The position numbers and the translations under genes were made by a program. A model generated the notes under the pieces. The model did no database searches. It was not told the origin of the DNA and worked only from the letters and a program-made list of their open reading frames with translations. Below, one piece after another: positions 42,465-51,594 of a stretch of DNA of 53,149 bases (positions are counted from its first letter, which is position 1; every line of letters begins with the position of its first letter). The stretch covers positions 146,357-199,505 of the forward strand of contig JAKLJI010000003.1 in the NCBI GenBank assembly GCA_023151275.1. The letters run 5' to 3'. This stretch comes from Bacteroidia bacterium. GTDB lineage: Bacteria; Bacteroidota; Bacteroidia; UKL13-3.

Positions 42465-44471
42465 ATGAAAAATATCTTTTACTTGGCTATAGGCATGGTT
42501 GCCCTGTTTGGCTGTAAAAAAACACTTGAAAACCAACAAAGCACACCAACTCCAAAAGAATTCGTCACCGATATCAACGAGATGATTGTTCCGGAAGGCT
42601 TTGATTACAAAAGCACCCAGGATGTTGAATTTTCAGTTCGCTTATTAACGAATACAGATCAGCCCATGGTTGGTATTCGGGTTGATTTTATGGATAAAGC
42701 GCCAGAAGATGGCGGCTTAGTTTATGCAACAGGAATAAGTGATGCATCAGGTTACGTAACAATCAGCAAAGAACTTCCAACCTACCTTACTGAAATGGTA
42801 ATCAATACCGATTTTTTGGGATTGCCTAATAATTTGGTTGCTCCTATTCAGGCAGGAAAAGTTCAGGCAACTGTTGGTGGTACTGCACCCCAGCGTTTGT
42901 TTACGGCTGATACCCGCAAGCATTATCCCAATTCAGCTTTGGGAAAAAACGCAAGCAAGTTTTCGTATAAACTCGGTCGCTGGAACAATAGTGGCTTACC
43001 ACTTTACTTGCTGCCAACACGTGATGTAATTAGCCAGACTTTTTTAAATGACATCAATGTTTCGCTTCCTGAGCGCAGACCCGTTCCTCAATTCAATCCG
43101 GAATACCTGCAAGGAAATAAGGAGCGTAACCTCATTCTGAAAGAGCAATGTGATGTCTGGATTACCTTTGTGGGTGAGGGTGCAGGCTTTATGAATTCGT
43201 TGTTTTTCTTTGTTTACAACAAAAACAACAAGCCAACTACCATGAGTCAGATTGATTCTTTCTATGCTATTTTCCCCAATGCCTCTTACAGTGGAAGTGG
43301 AGGAAGTATGATTGCCGGCGACAAAGTGTATATCGGAAGATTTGGAGCCGATACCGCCATTGGATTTGCCATTGCATCAAACGGATGGAACAGCGGTACA
43401 CGTACCATTGGAGTTGGAAACAACCTTTACACTACCATTAAGGAACTCAATCCGGAAAGTAATCCAACTAAAGCAGAGCACGTTGTTTTGCTTTATGACA
43501 ATCCAACTGAACGTTTTTTAATTGGCTTTGAAGACTTGCATCGTTCCAGCGGTGGCTCTGATGAAGATTTCAACGATGTTATTGTTTATGCTTCAGCAAA
43601 TCCCGTTAAGGCGGTTGAGATTACCAATATTGTTCCGAGCACACAAGCCAAAGACACTGATGGAGATGGTGTTGATGATGAATTTGATGAATTTGACAAC
43701 GATAAAGACAGAGCCTACACCGTAACCTATCCTGCAAGTGGAATGGCGAGTTTAGCATTTGAAGATTTGTGGCCAAGCAAAGGGGATTACGACTTGAATG
43801 ACGTGGTTGTTGACTATCAATACACCGCAGTAACCGATGCCGCTAACAAAGTAAAAGACCTGCAATGCAAATACAAATTGCGCGCAGCCGGTGGCATTTT
43901 CAAAAACGGATTCTCCGTTGAAATGCCATTTAACCGCAGTGAGGTTTCTACCATTACAGGCAACAATGCGGGTTTAGAAGCCGGCGTTACCAAAGCCATC
44001 CTCAAAGTATTCAACAATTCAAAAGCTTTGATTTCGGGATACAATACCATGCAAGGTGTTAAGTTTATTGAAACAGATACCATTTATGCAAACCTCACGT
44101 TGGCAAGCTCCAAAACCTTTACCTTAGGTACTTTCAATCCCTTCATTTATGTGGATGAACCTGGAAAAGGAAGAGGTTATGAGGTGCATTTAAGCGGTAT
44201 GCAGCCTACCCAATTGGCTAACATGTCGGTTTTAGGCACCAATTCAGATGCCAGCAATCCGGCTAAAGGCTTTTATTACAAAACCAAAAACAACCTTCCT
44301 TTTGCCATTGCCATTCCTGAGCAGTTTGAATACCCTTGGGAAAAAACACAAATTGTTCTGGCTCACCTTCGCTTTGCAAGCTGGGCTCAGAGCGGAGGAA
44401 CCCAATACACCGATTGGTATAAGGTTAAATCGGGATATCGAGATGCCAGCAAATTCTATGTAAAGCCTTAA
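42465..44471 (+). CDS. LruC-domain lipoprotein with DUF4114-like region
   Basis: 668 residues starting MKNIFYLAIGMVALFGC (lipobox, Cys17); the frame extends upstream to 42306 without a signal. The middle has a DUF4114-type stretch ending FLIGFEDLHRSSGGSDEDFN (calcium-type acidic motif), then a thrombospondin type 3-like run DTDGDGVDDEFDEFDNDKD, and the LruC domain opens FEDLWPSKGDYDLNDVVVDY and extends to the C-terminus with KNGFSVEMPF and GYEVHLSGMQPT. Such proteins are surface lipoproteins in Bacteroidota and Leptospira. Preceded by a 234-bp gap with no other gene. Confidence 0.9.
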   Translation: MKNIFYLAIGMVALFGCKKTLENQQSTPTPKEFVTDINEMIVPEGFDYKSTQDVEFSVRLLTNTDQPMVGIRVDFMDKAPEDGGLVYATGISDASGYVTISKELPTYLTEMVINTDFLGLPNNLVAPIQAGKVQATVGGTAPQRLFTADTRKHYPNSALGKNASKFSYKLGRWNNSGLPLYLLPTRDVISQTFLNDINVSLPERRPVPQFNPEYLQGNKERNLILKEQCDVWITFVGEGAGFMNSLFFFVYNKNNKPTTMSQIDSFYAIFPNASYSGSGGSMIAGDKVYIGRFGADTAIGFAIASNGWNSGTRTIGVGNNLYTTIKELNPESNPTKAEHVVLLYDNPTERFLIGFEDLHRSSGGSDEDFNDVIVYASANPVKAVEITNIVPSTQAKDTDGDGVDDEFDEFDNDKDRAYTVTYPASGMASLAFEDLWPSKGDYDLNDVVVDYQYTAVTDAANKVKDLQCKYKLRAAGGIFKNGFSVEMPFNRSEVSTITGNNAGLEAGVTKAILKVFNNSKALISGYNTMQGVKFIETDTIYANLTLASSKTFTLGTFNPFIYVDEPGKGRGYEVHLSGMQPTQLANMSVLGTNSDASNPAKGFYYKTKNNLPFAIAIPEQFEYPWEKTQIVLAHLRFASWAQSGGTQYTDWYKVKSGYRDASKFYVKP

Positions 44472-44508
44472 AGCTTTCGAGGAAGTAGTCTAAATTAACT
44501 CTTTTGAG

Positions 44509-44552
44509 AAAAGACCAGGTTAAGATTGAAATTCTTAATCTGGTCTTTTTTG
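44509..44552 (+). terminator. Rho-independent terminator after the LruC lipoprotein gene
   Basis: A 17-bp stem (AAAAGACCAGGTTAAGA with TCTTAATCTGGTCTTTT, one G-T pair) and a short loop, followed by a T tract. Confidence 0.88.
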
Positions 44553-44703
44553 TTGGATTGAAGCCTAGCATGAGCATGGGTGCATATTCGATAGATCTTC
44601 TCGCTCATACATTCAAATCGAAAGCATTGAATAGAATCCATAAATCGCTATCTGAGAATTTTAAACATCATTCTTTCACCTTATTTTCGCGCAATTAATA
44701 ACG

Positions 44704-46251
44704 ATGGAAAATACGATTCACCTGAGCGAACCTGAGCGTCTGAGAAGACAAAAACTTGCTGATCTTCACAATTTAGGAATAAACCCCTACCCTGCCGAAG
44801 AATTTAAAACCACCCACCTTTCAACCGATTTGAAAGCCGGTTTTGAAGCCAATCCAGAAGCAGAAGAATGGAAATCTGTAAGTCTTGCCGGTAGAATTAT
44901 GAGCGTTCGAGATATGGGCAAAGCAAATTTTGCCGTAATTCAGGACGAAGCTGGCAAAATTCAGCTGTATGTTCGTCGCGACGATATTTGTCCGGGTGAA
45001 GACAAAACCTTGTACAACCAGGTTTTCAAAAAACTGTTAGATATTGGTGATATAATTGGGATAAAGGGATTTGTTTTCAAAACACAAACCGGAGAAACAT
45101 CGGTGCATGTATCCGAGTTTCAACTGCTATCAAAAGCACTTCGTCCTTTGCCCATTGTAAAAGAAAAGGAGGGCGAAACCTTTGACGCCGTTACCGACCC
45201 CGAGTTTAGGTACCGCCAACGCTATGCCGATCTGATAGTTAACCCTCAGGTTAGAGAGACCTTTCGCCAAAGAAGCCTTATGGTAAAAACCATTCGCGAT
45301 TTTCTGAATGCACATGGCGCTTTAGAGGTTGACACACCCGTACTTCAAAACATTCCGGGTGGAGCGGCTGCTCGTCCATTTATTACCCACCACAACGCTC
45401 TCGACATTCCATTTTATTTGCGCATTGCCAATGAACTGTACCTAAAAAGACTCATTGTTGGTGGCTTTGATTGGGTGTATGAGTTTAGCCGCAACTTCAG
45501 AAACGAAGGCATGGATAGAACCCATAACCCGGAGTTTACCATTTTGGAATTCTACGTGGCTTACAAGGATTATTTCTGGATGATGGACTTTACCGAAAAA
45601 ATGCTGGAAGCCACTGCGATGGCCTTGCACGGTAAAACCGAAATTCCGGTTGGCGATAAGTTAATCGACTTCAAAGCGCCTTTCAAACGCATTAGTATTT
45701 TCGAAGCCATTGAGGAGAAAACGGGCATTGATGTAAGTCAGATGGATGAAGCCGGCTTGCGCGAGGTTTGCAAGAAATTGCACATAGAGGTAGAAGATTC
45801 CATGGGCAAAGGCAAGTTAATCGACGAGTTATTCAGCGAAAAATGTGAGGGCAGCTTTATTCAACCTACCTTTATTATTGATTACCCGGTTGAAATGAGT
45901 CCACTCACCAAAAAGCACCGTTCAAAAGAAGGATTGGTTGAGCGTTTTGAGCTGATGGTAAATGGAAAAGAAATTGCCAACGCTTATTCAGAATTGAACG
46001 ACCCAATCGATCAACGCGAGCGATTTGAAGAGCAGGTACGCTTGATGGAAAGAGGCGATGATGAAGCCATGTTTATCGACCATGATTTTCTTAGAGCGCT
46101 GGAATATGGAATGCCACCAACATCTGGTATCGGAATTGGAATTGACAGACTAGCTATGTTAATGACCAACCAGGCTTCCATCCAGGACGTTCTCTTCTTC
46201 CCTCAAATGAGGCCGGAACGGAAAGCTGAATCAAAAGAGGAGGCTGAATAG
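44704..46251 (+). CDS. lysS: Lysyl-tRNA synthetase, class II
   Basis: 515 residues. Charges tRNA-Lys with lysine. The anticodon-binding OB fold occupies about 55-165 (VSLAGRIMSVRDMGKANFAV). Class II motifs: motif 1 FLNAHGALEVDTPVLQ, motif 2 YEFSRNFRNEGMDRTHNPEF and motif 3 GIGIGIDRLAMLM near the C-terminus; the lysine-specific ERFELMVNGKEIANAYSELN is present. Transcribed alone. The last 47 bp and the following DNA are duplicated in imperfect form 73 bp downstream. Confidence 0.98.
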   Translation: MENTIHLSEPERLRRQKLADLHNLGINPYPAEEFKTTHLSTDLKAGFEANPEAEEWKSVSLAGRIMSVRDMGKANFAVIQDEAGKIQLYVRRDDICPGEDKTLYNQVFKKLLDIGDIIGIKGFVFKTQTGETSVHVSEFQLLSKALRPLPIVKEKEGETFDAVTDPEFRYRQRYADLIVNPQVRETFRQRSLMVKTIRDFLNAHGALEVDTPVLQNIPGGAAARPFITHHNALDIPFYLRIANELYLKRLIVGGFDWVYEFSRNFRNEGMDRTHNPEFTILEFYVAYKDYFWMMDFTEKMLEATAMALHGKTEIPVGDKLIDFKAPFKRISIFEAIEEKTGIDVSQMDEAGLREVCKKLHIEVEDSMGKGKLIDELFSEKCEGSFIQPTFIIDYPVEMSPLTKKHRSKEGLVERFELMVNGKEIANAYSELNDPIDQRERFEEQVRLMERGDDEAMFIDHDFLRALEYGMPPTSGIGIGIDRLAMLMTNQASIQDVLFFPQMRPERKAESKEEAE

Positions 46252-46335
46252 GCCGAATTCATGGAGCAATGCGGAATAAATGAGGCCGGAACGGAAAGCT
46301 GAATCGAAAGAGGAAGTTGAGTAGGCCGAATTTAT
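46205..46335 (+). repeat. Imperfect tandem duplication of the lysS 3' end
   Basis: A 58-bp segment beginning AAATGAGGCCGGAACGG occurs at 46205-46262 and 46278-46335, period 73 bp, with about five differences. The first copy encodes the last lysS codons and stop. In 46336-46681 I see no gene, only the candidate promoter below. Confidence 0.85.
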
Positions 46336-46660
46336 CAACAGAAAGAATTAAGCTTTGGGAGGCAAACAACAGACGCTTGATTCGTTTCTTAGCTCGTATC
46401 AAGGTGTAGGCAACTCTAAATAAGGTCTTAAATCCGGTCTGACTAATCGGTTTTAAGGCCTGTATCGAAAAAAAATGTTCACAATTAATCTGTAAACAAT
46501 TCTGCTCATTTTGATTGAAAACGATTCAGACAGCCGAAAAATTAGGATGTACTGCCCTATTTCCTGAACTGTTTAGTCAAATGCAGAATGACTGTGAAAA
46601 ACAGTAGCAAAATTTTGAACATCAGGATGCTTGAATCCTAGGAAATTTGATGAAAAGCTG

Positions 46661-46668
46661 TAAGTTTG
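46661..46668 (+). promoter_or_regulatory. Candidate Bacteroidota -7 element before the LytTR gene
   Basis: TAAGTTTG matches the TAnnTTTG consensus, 13 bp before the ATG. A TTTG word lies at 46646, closer than the usual -33 spacing, so support is weak. Confidence 0.3.
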
Positions 46669-46681
46669 GGGCAATTGTAGT

Positions 46682-47446
46682 ATGAACAAAGATAAAATCA
46701 GATCAGTTGTTGTTGACGACGTGGACATGATGCGGGCTACCCTAAAAAAGGTTCTCGACAACTTTCCGAACATTGAAATTGTTGGGGAAGCTTCCGATTA
46801 TGAATCGGCAAGGGAAACCATAAACCAAACCAAGCCCGATCTTGTATTTCTGGACATTGACCTGAATGGGGTAACTTCAATTGATTTGTTGAACGAGATT
46901 TCGTGCAGTCCTAAAATTATCTTCATCACTTCACATCCCGATTTTGCAATCAAGGCTTTTGAACTCAATGCGGTAGATTATATCATGAAACCCATTAGTC
47001 CGGAACGCTTGCGCAAAGCAATAGACCGCATTACATCTGAGGAAGCAACTCCCACAGATAGTGATGCGCCAAGTTCTGGTTTCAATGAAAACGATAGCGA
47101 CAGATTTACTCCAGACCAAATCATTCTCTTGAATTTTGATAACAAGATGAATTTTATCAAAATCAGGGATATCAACTACATTGAAGCATTTGGGAATTAT
47201 ACCAAGGTGTATTTGCACGATGGTAAATTGAGTATTACCTACAATTCCATTAAAAGTTGGGATGGCCGTTTACCGGAGGATGTGTTTATCCAAATTCACC
47301 GGAGTACCATTGTTAACTTGCTCAACGTAACTAAAATTGAGAAATGGACTAACGATACCGGGCGCTTATTCCTCAAAGGCATTGAAAAGCCTTTTGAAAT
47401 TAGCCGGAGTTACTTCTTCCAAATCAAAAAGAAATACAAAGTATAA
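46682..47446 (+). CDS. LytTR-family response regulator
   Basis: 254 residues. Receiver 7-115 with acidic residues at VVVDDVD, phospho-acceptor Asp58 (DLVFLDIDLNG) and Lys103 (DYIMKPISPERL). A serine-rich linker leads to a LytTR DNA-binding domain (150-254): NFIKIRDINYIEAFGNYTKV, FIQIHRSTIVNLLNVTKIE and FEISRSYFFQIKKKYKV. Regulators of this type bind imperfect direct repeats. No partner histidine kinase is adjacent. Ended by a strong hairpin. Confidence 0.95.
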   Translation: MNKDKIRSVVVDDVDMMRATLKKVLDNFPNIEIVGEASDYESARETINQTKPDLVFLDIDLNGVTSIDLLNEISCSPKIIFITSHPDFAIKAFELNAVDYIMKPISPERLRKAIDRITSEEATPTDSDAPSSGFNENDSDRFTPDQIILLNFDNKMNFIKIRDINYIEAFGNYTKVYLHDGKLSITYNSIKSWDGRLPEDVFIQIHRSTIVNLLNVTKIEKWTNDTGRLFLKGIEKPFEISRSYFFQIKKKYKV

Positions 47447-47478
47447 CAAAAAAGCCTGCCTAAGCAGGCTTTTTTGTT
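47445..47478 (+). terminator. Rho-independent terminator of the LytTR gene
   Basis: Stem AACAAAAAAGCCTGC with GCAGGCTTTTTTGTT, loop CTAA or similar. Symmetrical tracts allow action on both strands. Confidence 0.9.
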
Positions 47479-47615
47479 GATAGTGAAATCTGAATAGGCT
47501 TAAAGTTAAACTCCAGTGAATTAGCCCATACCATTAATTCAAGCAAGAAGAAATCTACTCAAATAACTTGTTGAAGAAGGTAAGGTTTGGCAAATGAATT
47601 CCAAATGAATGCAAC

Positions 47616-47747
47616 CTAGTTTTCTATTCCGCCGTAAAGGTTTTGGCTTTGCTGGGTAGTGGCTAGTATGGTTTTGTTGTACATTACCGCCTGGCTAATG
47701 AAATACCCCGGGTAATCAACTTCTTTCCAACCTAAGACTTGAAACAA
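47616..47747 (-). pseudogene. Possible gene-tail remnant
   Basis: A 43-residue minus-strand frame without a start codon reads LFQVLGWKEVDYPGYFISQA, then VMYNKTILATTQQSQNLYGG and a stop. It has protein-like composition but no recognisable family. It lies between the toxin array and the LytTR gene. The rest of 47479-47815 shows nothing. Confidence 0.3.
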
Positions 47748-47815
47748 TTAAGTAAGAAGGATTATATTAGGGAGAAATTACTTTAAATAATACAAATCCC
47801 AATTATAGAACTTTA

Positions 47816-48088
47816 TCAATTTTCCTCCAAATTGTAACGCTTAGAAATAATGCTAATTTGGATAAAATAAAAAACAAACCATAACAGTGTCAAAAAGCAT
47901 ACATAGAATAACAAACCAATTAAACCTCCATACGCATAAGTTAATGCTAAAGCTATTGTAAATGGAAAATTTACAAGCCAATCAATTTTTGTAATGGCAA
48001 AATATTCATTTACTACAAATGCTAAAAACAGATAAATTACCACCAAAATCGTACTGGCAACTTTTGCCTTATTTCTTTTCTTCATCAA
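47816..48088 (-). CDS. Small membrane protein, candidate immunity protein of the PLA2-like toxin
   Basis: 90 residues, starting MMKKRNKAKVASTILVVIYL. Two or three hydrophobic segments (VASTILVVIYLFLAFVV, FPFTIALALTYAYGGLIGLL, FYVCFLTLLWFVFYFIQISI) and a charged tail. It overlaps the end of the toxin gene by 20 bp and lies directly downstream, the standard place for an immunity gene. A membrane protein would suit protection from a phospholipase-like toxin. No family recognised. Confidence 0.6.
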   Translation of the reverse strand: MMKKRNKAKVASTILVVIYLFLAFVVNEYFAITKIDWLVNFPFTIALALTYAYGGLIGLLFYVCFLTLLWFVFYFIQISIISKRYNLEEN

Positions 48089-49370
48089 GTTTCGCTTCTT
48101 TATTCTTAATAGCTAAATTAAATATTCTAATTGCATTTCTTGCTGCAGATTTAGCTTCTTCACTAGGTGCTTTTTTAGATATTTCATCTACATATCCTTT
48201 CTGCGAAGCCCGCTCAAAATATTCTTGGAGTCCTTGCACAAATGCCCTATCCGCAGCCAAACCTCGAGGATCACTCCACCAATCGTTCGAATTATCTTTT
48301 TCGTAAGACATGTCATGGGCTCTTGCCAATGCATCTACTTCATCAATTGGCCTTTCACTGTATGTATATTTATTACCTTTTGAACCCGCAGGTATAAAAC
48401 TCCTATTCCCTTGTTGAGAAGTAGCTCCTGAACCATAATAAAGTCCGTGTTTTGTCAAACCCCATCCTGTACCTAACTCAGTGTTATCTTCAAATACTGA
48501 ACCACCACTAACAAAACTTGCATCACGGGAATCTTTAATAAAGTAGGAGTATTGAACCCCTCTTCCTTTTGGGCCAAATGACTGAGAATACTTTTTATAA
48601 AACTTTAAAGATCCCATACCATGAACTTTTTGAAGCTGTTCATTTGTCATATTCCTAAAGTCTTCAACTTTTACTGTACTGATCAGGGTTTTCCCATCAG
48701 ATTCCAAGAAAATAAAATAATGTACATATTCTGCACCTTCCAACTCTCTACCATCAATGACTCTATTTTCAGAAAATGCACAGGTTGAATTATGAGGAAA
48801 CTTCCATGATAAAGGATCAATAGATAAGAATCTACCCAATCTTGGGTCATGCATTCGTAAACCAAAACTATAACTATTTCCGGAGCCCATCACTTCATCA
48901 TTCTTTTCCTGACCCTGAAACCCATAACGATACTCCCCACCCTGCCAAGTTCTCCCAGCCAATGGCGCACCAAATGATGAATAATCCGTTGCACTTACTA
49001 TATCTGCAATGAAACAAGAAATAGTTGTTCCATTGCAAACTGGTAATTTCTTATCCGTTACAACTGTTGGCACATTGCCCAAATGATTGGTTAACTCATA
49101 GCGTTTGGCACCACGTTCTACCGTGAAACGGCTTAGGCTTAGTTGTTCTATATGCGTATTGCTTAGTTGTGTAGTAATACCGTTTTCTATGCGTACTGTG
49201 CGCTGTGCCATGGCTTTGTTGGTTTGGTAAATGCTCCGCCTGCCGGCGGATGAACTACCATACATATGCCATCCGACAGATGTCGGACGCAGTTCCTCCA
49301 ATCTTAAACTATCTGTGTACACACTGCTTTGTTGCATAAACCCGGCGGTTATAAAGAAATACAAATCCAA
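48069..49370 (-). CDS. Truncated Rhs protein with PLA2-like C-terminal toxin domain
   Basis: 433 residues from a TTG codon; full Rhs proteins exceed 1000, so the 5' part is lost. The Rhs core remains: YELTNHLGNVPTVVTDKK (91-108), RYGFQGQEKNDEV (148-160) and HDPRLGRFLSIDPL (174-187). After about 215 the variable toxin follows. It has YYGSG (311-315) and then PIDEVDALARAHDMSYE with His352-Asp353 and Tyr356, and LAADRAF (371-377). That order (glycine loop, HDxxY, AD) is the layout of phospholipase A2-like domains, including the parvovirus VP1 type. A membrane immunity candidate follows. Confidence 0.75.
   Translation of the reverse strand: MDLYFFITAGFMQQSSVYTDSLRLEELRPTSVGWHMYGSSSAGRRSIYQTNKAMAQRTVRIENGITTQLSNTHIEQLSLSRFTVERGAKRYELTNHLGNVPTVVTDKKLPVCNGTTISCFIADIVSATDYSSFGAPLAGRTWQGGEYRYGFQGQEKNDEVMGSGNSYSFGLRMHDPRLGRFLSIDPLSWKFPHNSTCAFSENRVIDGRELEGAEYVHYFIFLESDGKTLISTVKVEDFRNMTNEQLQKVHGMGSLKFYKKYSQSFGPKGRGVQYSYFIKDSRDASFVSGGSVFEDNTELGTGWGLTKHGLYYGSGATSQQGNRSFIPAGSKGNKYTYSERPIDEVDALARAHDMSYEKDNSNDWWSDPRGLAADRAFVQGLQEYFERASQKGYVDEISKKAPSEEAKSAARNAIRIFNLAIKNKEAKLDEEKK
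48921..49194 (-). repeat. 274-bp Rhs core segment, copy 1 of a direct repeat
   Basis: Matches 52876-53149 with the same length and mostly silent differences. It encodes the conserved Rhs region from RIENGITTQLSNTHIEQLSL to GEYRYGF. Such shared stretches let displaced toxin tails recombine onto the full Rhs gene. Confidence 0.85.
49235..49287. repeat. Two in-frame palindromes inside the Rhs fragment
   Basis: TCCGCCTGCCGGCGGA (49235-49250) and TCCGACAGATGTCGGA (49272-49287) are perfect hairpins within the coding frame. They translate to the stretches SAGRRS and RPTSVG next to the conserved HMYGSS, where Rhs relatives usually have no such residues. Confidence 0.6.
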
Positions 49371-49525
49371 TAAGAAAACCTCTCACAGCTTTTCTCCTTC
49401 AAAGAACACTTCTCATTACACTTACTTGCCTCGGTTTCAGCATTTGCTTATGCTTGAAATTCAACAACTTAAAAAAAGGCAGTTTCTAAAAGTGATAAAT
49501 GGAAAACTAATAAATTATCCATAAA

Positions 49526-50566
49526 TTAAATACTGTTTAATATACAAGATTCTATGTACTTCAAATATGAATTTGTGGTCAAACTTAATAGATTAAAATA
49601 CCTAAAAGTACATTTTTTTAATTGCAAGCCAAATTCTTCTGGACTTTTAACTAAATAATTAGAACTATCTAATTTCTCCAATTGAATTTCATGTCTAGAT
49701 TTAAAAGTTGTATTATGCAAAATTTCTGGAAAAAAATACAATTCACGAGAAAAATATTCAAATGGCATATAACATGGTGTAAAAAAATATGGATTGCCTA
49801 ATATACCCATATCCAAATAAAACGAATCAAAATAATTCGCATTAAAATCAAATGTTTCAAAATTCTTTTCACTTAGAAATAGTTTTAACTTGTAAGGTAA
49901 ATGAAACTCGTGATTCCTCAACCCGCCTTTAAATTCGGTTGAAAATTCAAACCCTAAAATAAGGTTATTGCTTATTTCTTTTGAATATCTTTTTATTTTT
50001 GATGTAGATAATCTTTTATTAAATTTAAAACTTGGAAAATTTATATTAATTATTTTTTCAAGATAATCGGACCAATCTTTAATATTAAAAAATAAACATG
50101 TTCTATAAATTTTTGACAACATTTCTCGAGTAATAATTTTGTCTTCGAAGGGATTAAAATCTGAAACTAAATTAAATTGCATATTATTTTCGTTATTATC
50201 CCAAAAAACATTTCTGCAATAATTCTCTAATTCAAACTCTTCAACATGAAATTCCCTAATTTTACTTTCATCCTTTTGAAAAATTACTTCTAAAGGAATA
50301 TTAAATCTAATCGGATTTGACCAAAAGTCAATTATTTCAAATTTTGAAAATTCATAATATGGGTAATTATCGTCCGAAAAATAGCTCTCCAAATCAAATA
50401 TAACTGAATCTGAATTAATTGCCTTGAAGTCAAATAAATTCCTATAAATTGACCTTTGTTGATTATTTTTTGTTGAAATAATTAGTTTCAAACAATCTTC
50501 CTTAAATGAAGATTTCTGATTTTTTAATTCAATTTGAAATTTTTTTATAAAATCTATAGTATTCAT
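49526..50566 (-). CDS. Unknown AT-rich protein, candidate immunity protein of the nuclease-like toxin
   Basis: 346 residues, cytoplasmic, rich in Phe, Asn, Ile and Lys (for example EFSKFEIIDFWSNPIRFNIP and NYFDSFYLDMGILGNPYFF). Codon use is far more AT-rich than in the rest of the window, suggesting transfer. It starts 8 bp after the end of the broken nuclease toxin. Immunity proteins are normally small, so 346 residues is large; it could also be an unrelated cargo gene. No family recognised. Confidence 0.5.
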   Translation of the reverse strand: MNTIDFIKKFQIELKNQKSSFKEDCLKLIISTKNNQQRSIYRNLFDFKAINSDSVIFDLESYFSDDNYPYYEFSKFEIIDFWSNPIRFNIPLEVIFQKDESKIREFHVEEFELENYCRNVFWDNNENNMQFNLVSDFNPFEDKIITREMLSKIYRTCLFFNIKDWSDYLEKIININFPSFKFNKRLSTSKIKRYSKEISNNLILGFEFSTEFKGGLRNHEFHLPYKLKLFLSEKNFETFDFNANYFDSFYLDMGILGNPYFFTPCYMPFEYFSRELYFFPEILHNTTFKSRHEIQLEKLDSSNYLVKSPEEFGLQLKKCTFRYFNLLSLTTNSYLKYIESCILNSI

Positions 50567-50574
50567 TTTTAATA

Positions 50575-51570
50575 TTAATAAGTTTCATCTTTCCAATCTT
50601 CTTTTAATTCAGGATTTGTTAACTGGGGGTCAATAATAAATATTAAACTAAACCTATTAACACATTTTAGCGCAAACTTTCCTGCGTAATTTGCTGAATT
50701 CTTAAAGGTATCCCAAATAATTTTACCAGCAATAGATACAATTATTATTGGTTTTAATTGGGGTATTCGGTCAGGTTTTGTAACTTCTTTCCAATAAATC
50801 GCACCGTCATTTGCCATAGGATTAGTAAATACAAATTGTCTGCCCGTTAATTCATCTTCAATTGGAACTCCAAAAGGTATAGGCGGAGTAGGTGCTCCTC
50901 CAGATTGCCCAGGAAAATATTGAGTTCAACCCAGTTTATTTAAATTTTCAACATAATAGTCAACATCATTTTGAGCTTGTCCCGTCAAAATTGTTTCAAT
51001 TGGTTTTATTTCCCAAACACCACCTAATCTTTGATCTGGTGAAAAATAAATTAAATCTGGCCTTGACCTATCATCTTTACCATTAATATTTCTATTACAC
51101 TTCCATGGCCTTTCTGAAGGAAAATTCCGTCTAATATATTGTGTAAATGCCCTATGAGCTATAGTTCCATCATAAGTTCTGCTATTGGATTCTATTATTT
51201 GAGAAGGTGCATCTTGTTCCAAAGCAACATCTGGATTAATTTCACAAATATTTAAATTTTCTGGACCAAAAGGTTCTCCTGCGCCTTTGTAATCATAAAT
51301 TCCAATTGGAGAATTTCTAAAATAGCAATATGTGGACTGCCAAGGGTAATTAAATTCTTTTGGGTCCGTAGAATAAAACCTTGAAATGCTGGGATCATAA
51401 ATTCTTTCTTCGTACGCAATAAATCTACCATCCCCAAATACTTCATCATCATTTTCCTTCCCATTGAACCCATAACGGTACGCCCTTGTGCCGTCTTTAC
51501 AATGATGAAATTCTGTGCTGCCAATGCTTTTCAAAGAACTGCTCCTCTCCGTTAAATCCGTTTTCAACAT
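50575..51570 (-). pseudogene. Displaced Rhs tail with PD-(D/E)XK nuclease-like toxin, interrupted by TGA
   Basis: Reading frame of 332 codons with one in-frame TGA at 50926-50928. The first part (214 residues) has the end of the Rhs core (YRYGFNGKENDDEVFGDGRF, IYDPSISRFYSTDPKEF) and a toxin with SRPDLIYF (Pro171-Asp172) and VWEIKP (Glu187, Lys189), the PD-(D/E)XK nuclease motif. After the stop the same frame continues TQYFPGQSGGAPTPPIPFGV, then MANDGAIYWKEVTKPDRIPQ and ends WKDETY. A one-base change of a Trp codon would explain the stop. The core is also very short, as in orphan toxin cassettes. Confidence 0.7.
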
Positions 51571-51594
51571 ACGAAAATCGAACTCCGCTTATTT

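Noticed and set aside
50926-50928. Selenocysteine or other recoding of the TGA
   Set aside because: No selenocysteine-insertion hairpin seen, the toxin family has no such residue, and a Trp-to-stop mutation is simpler.
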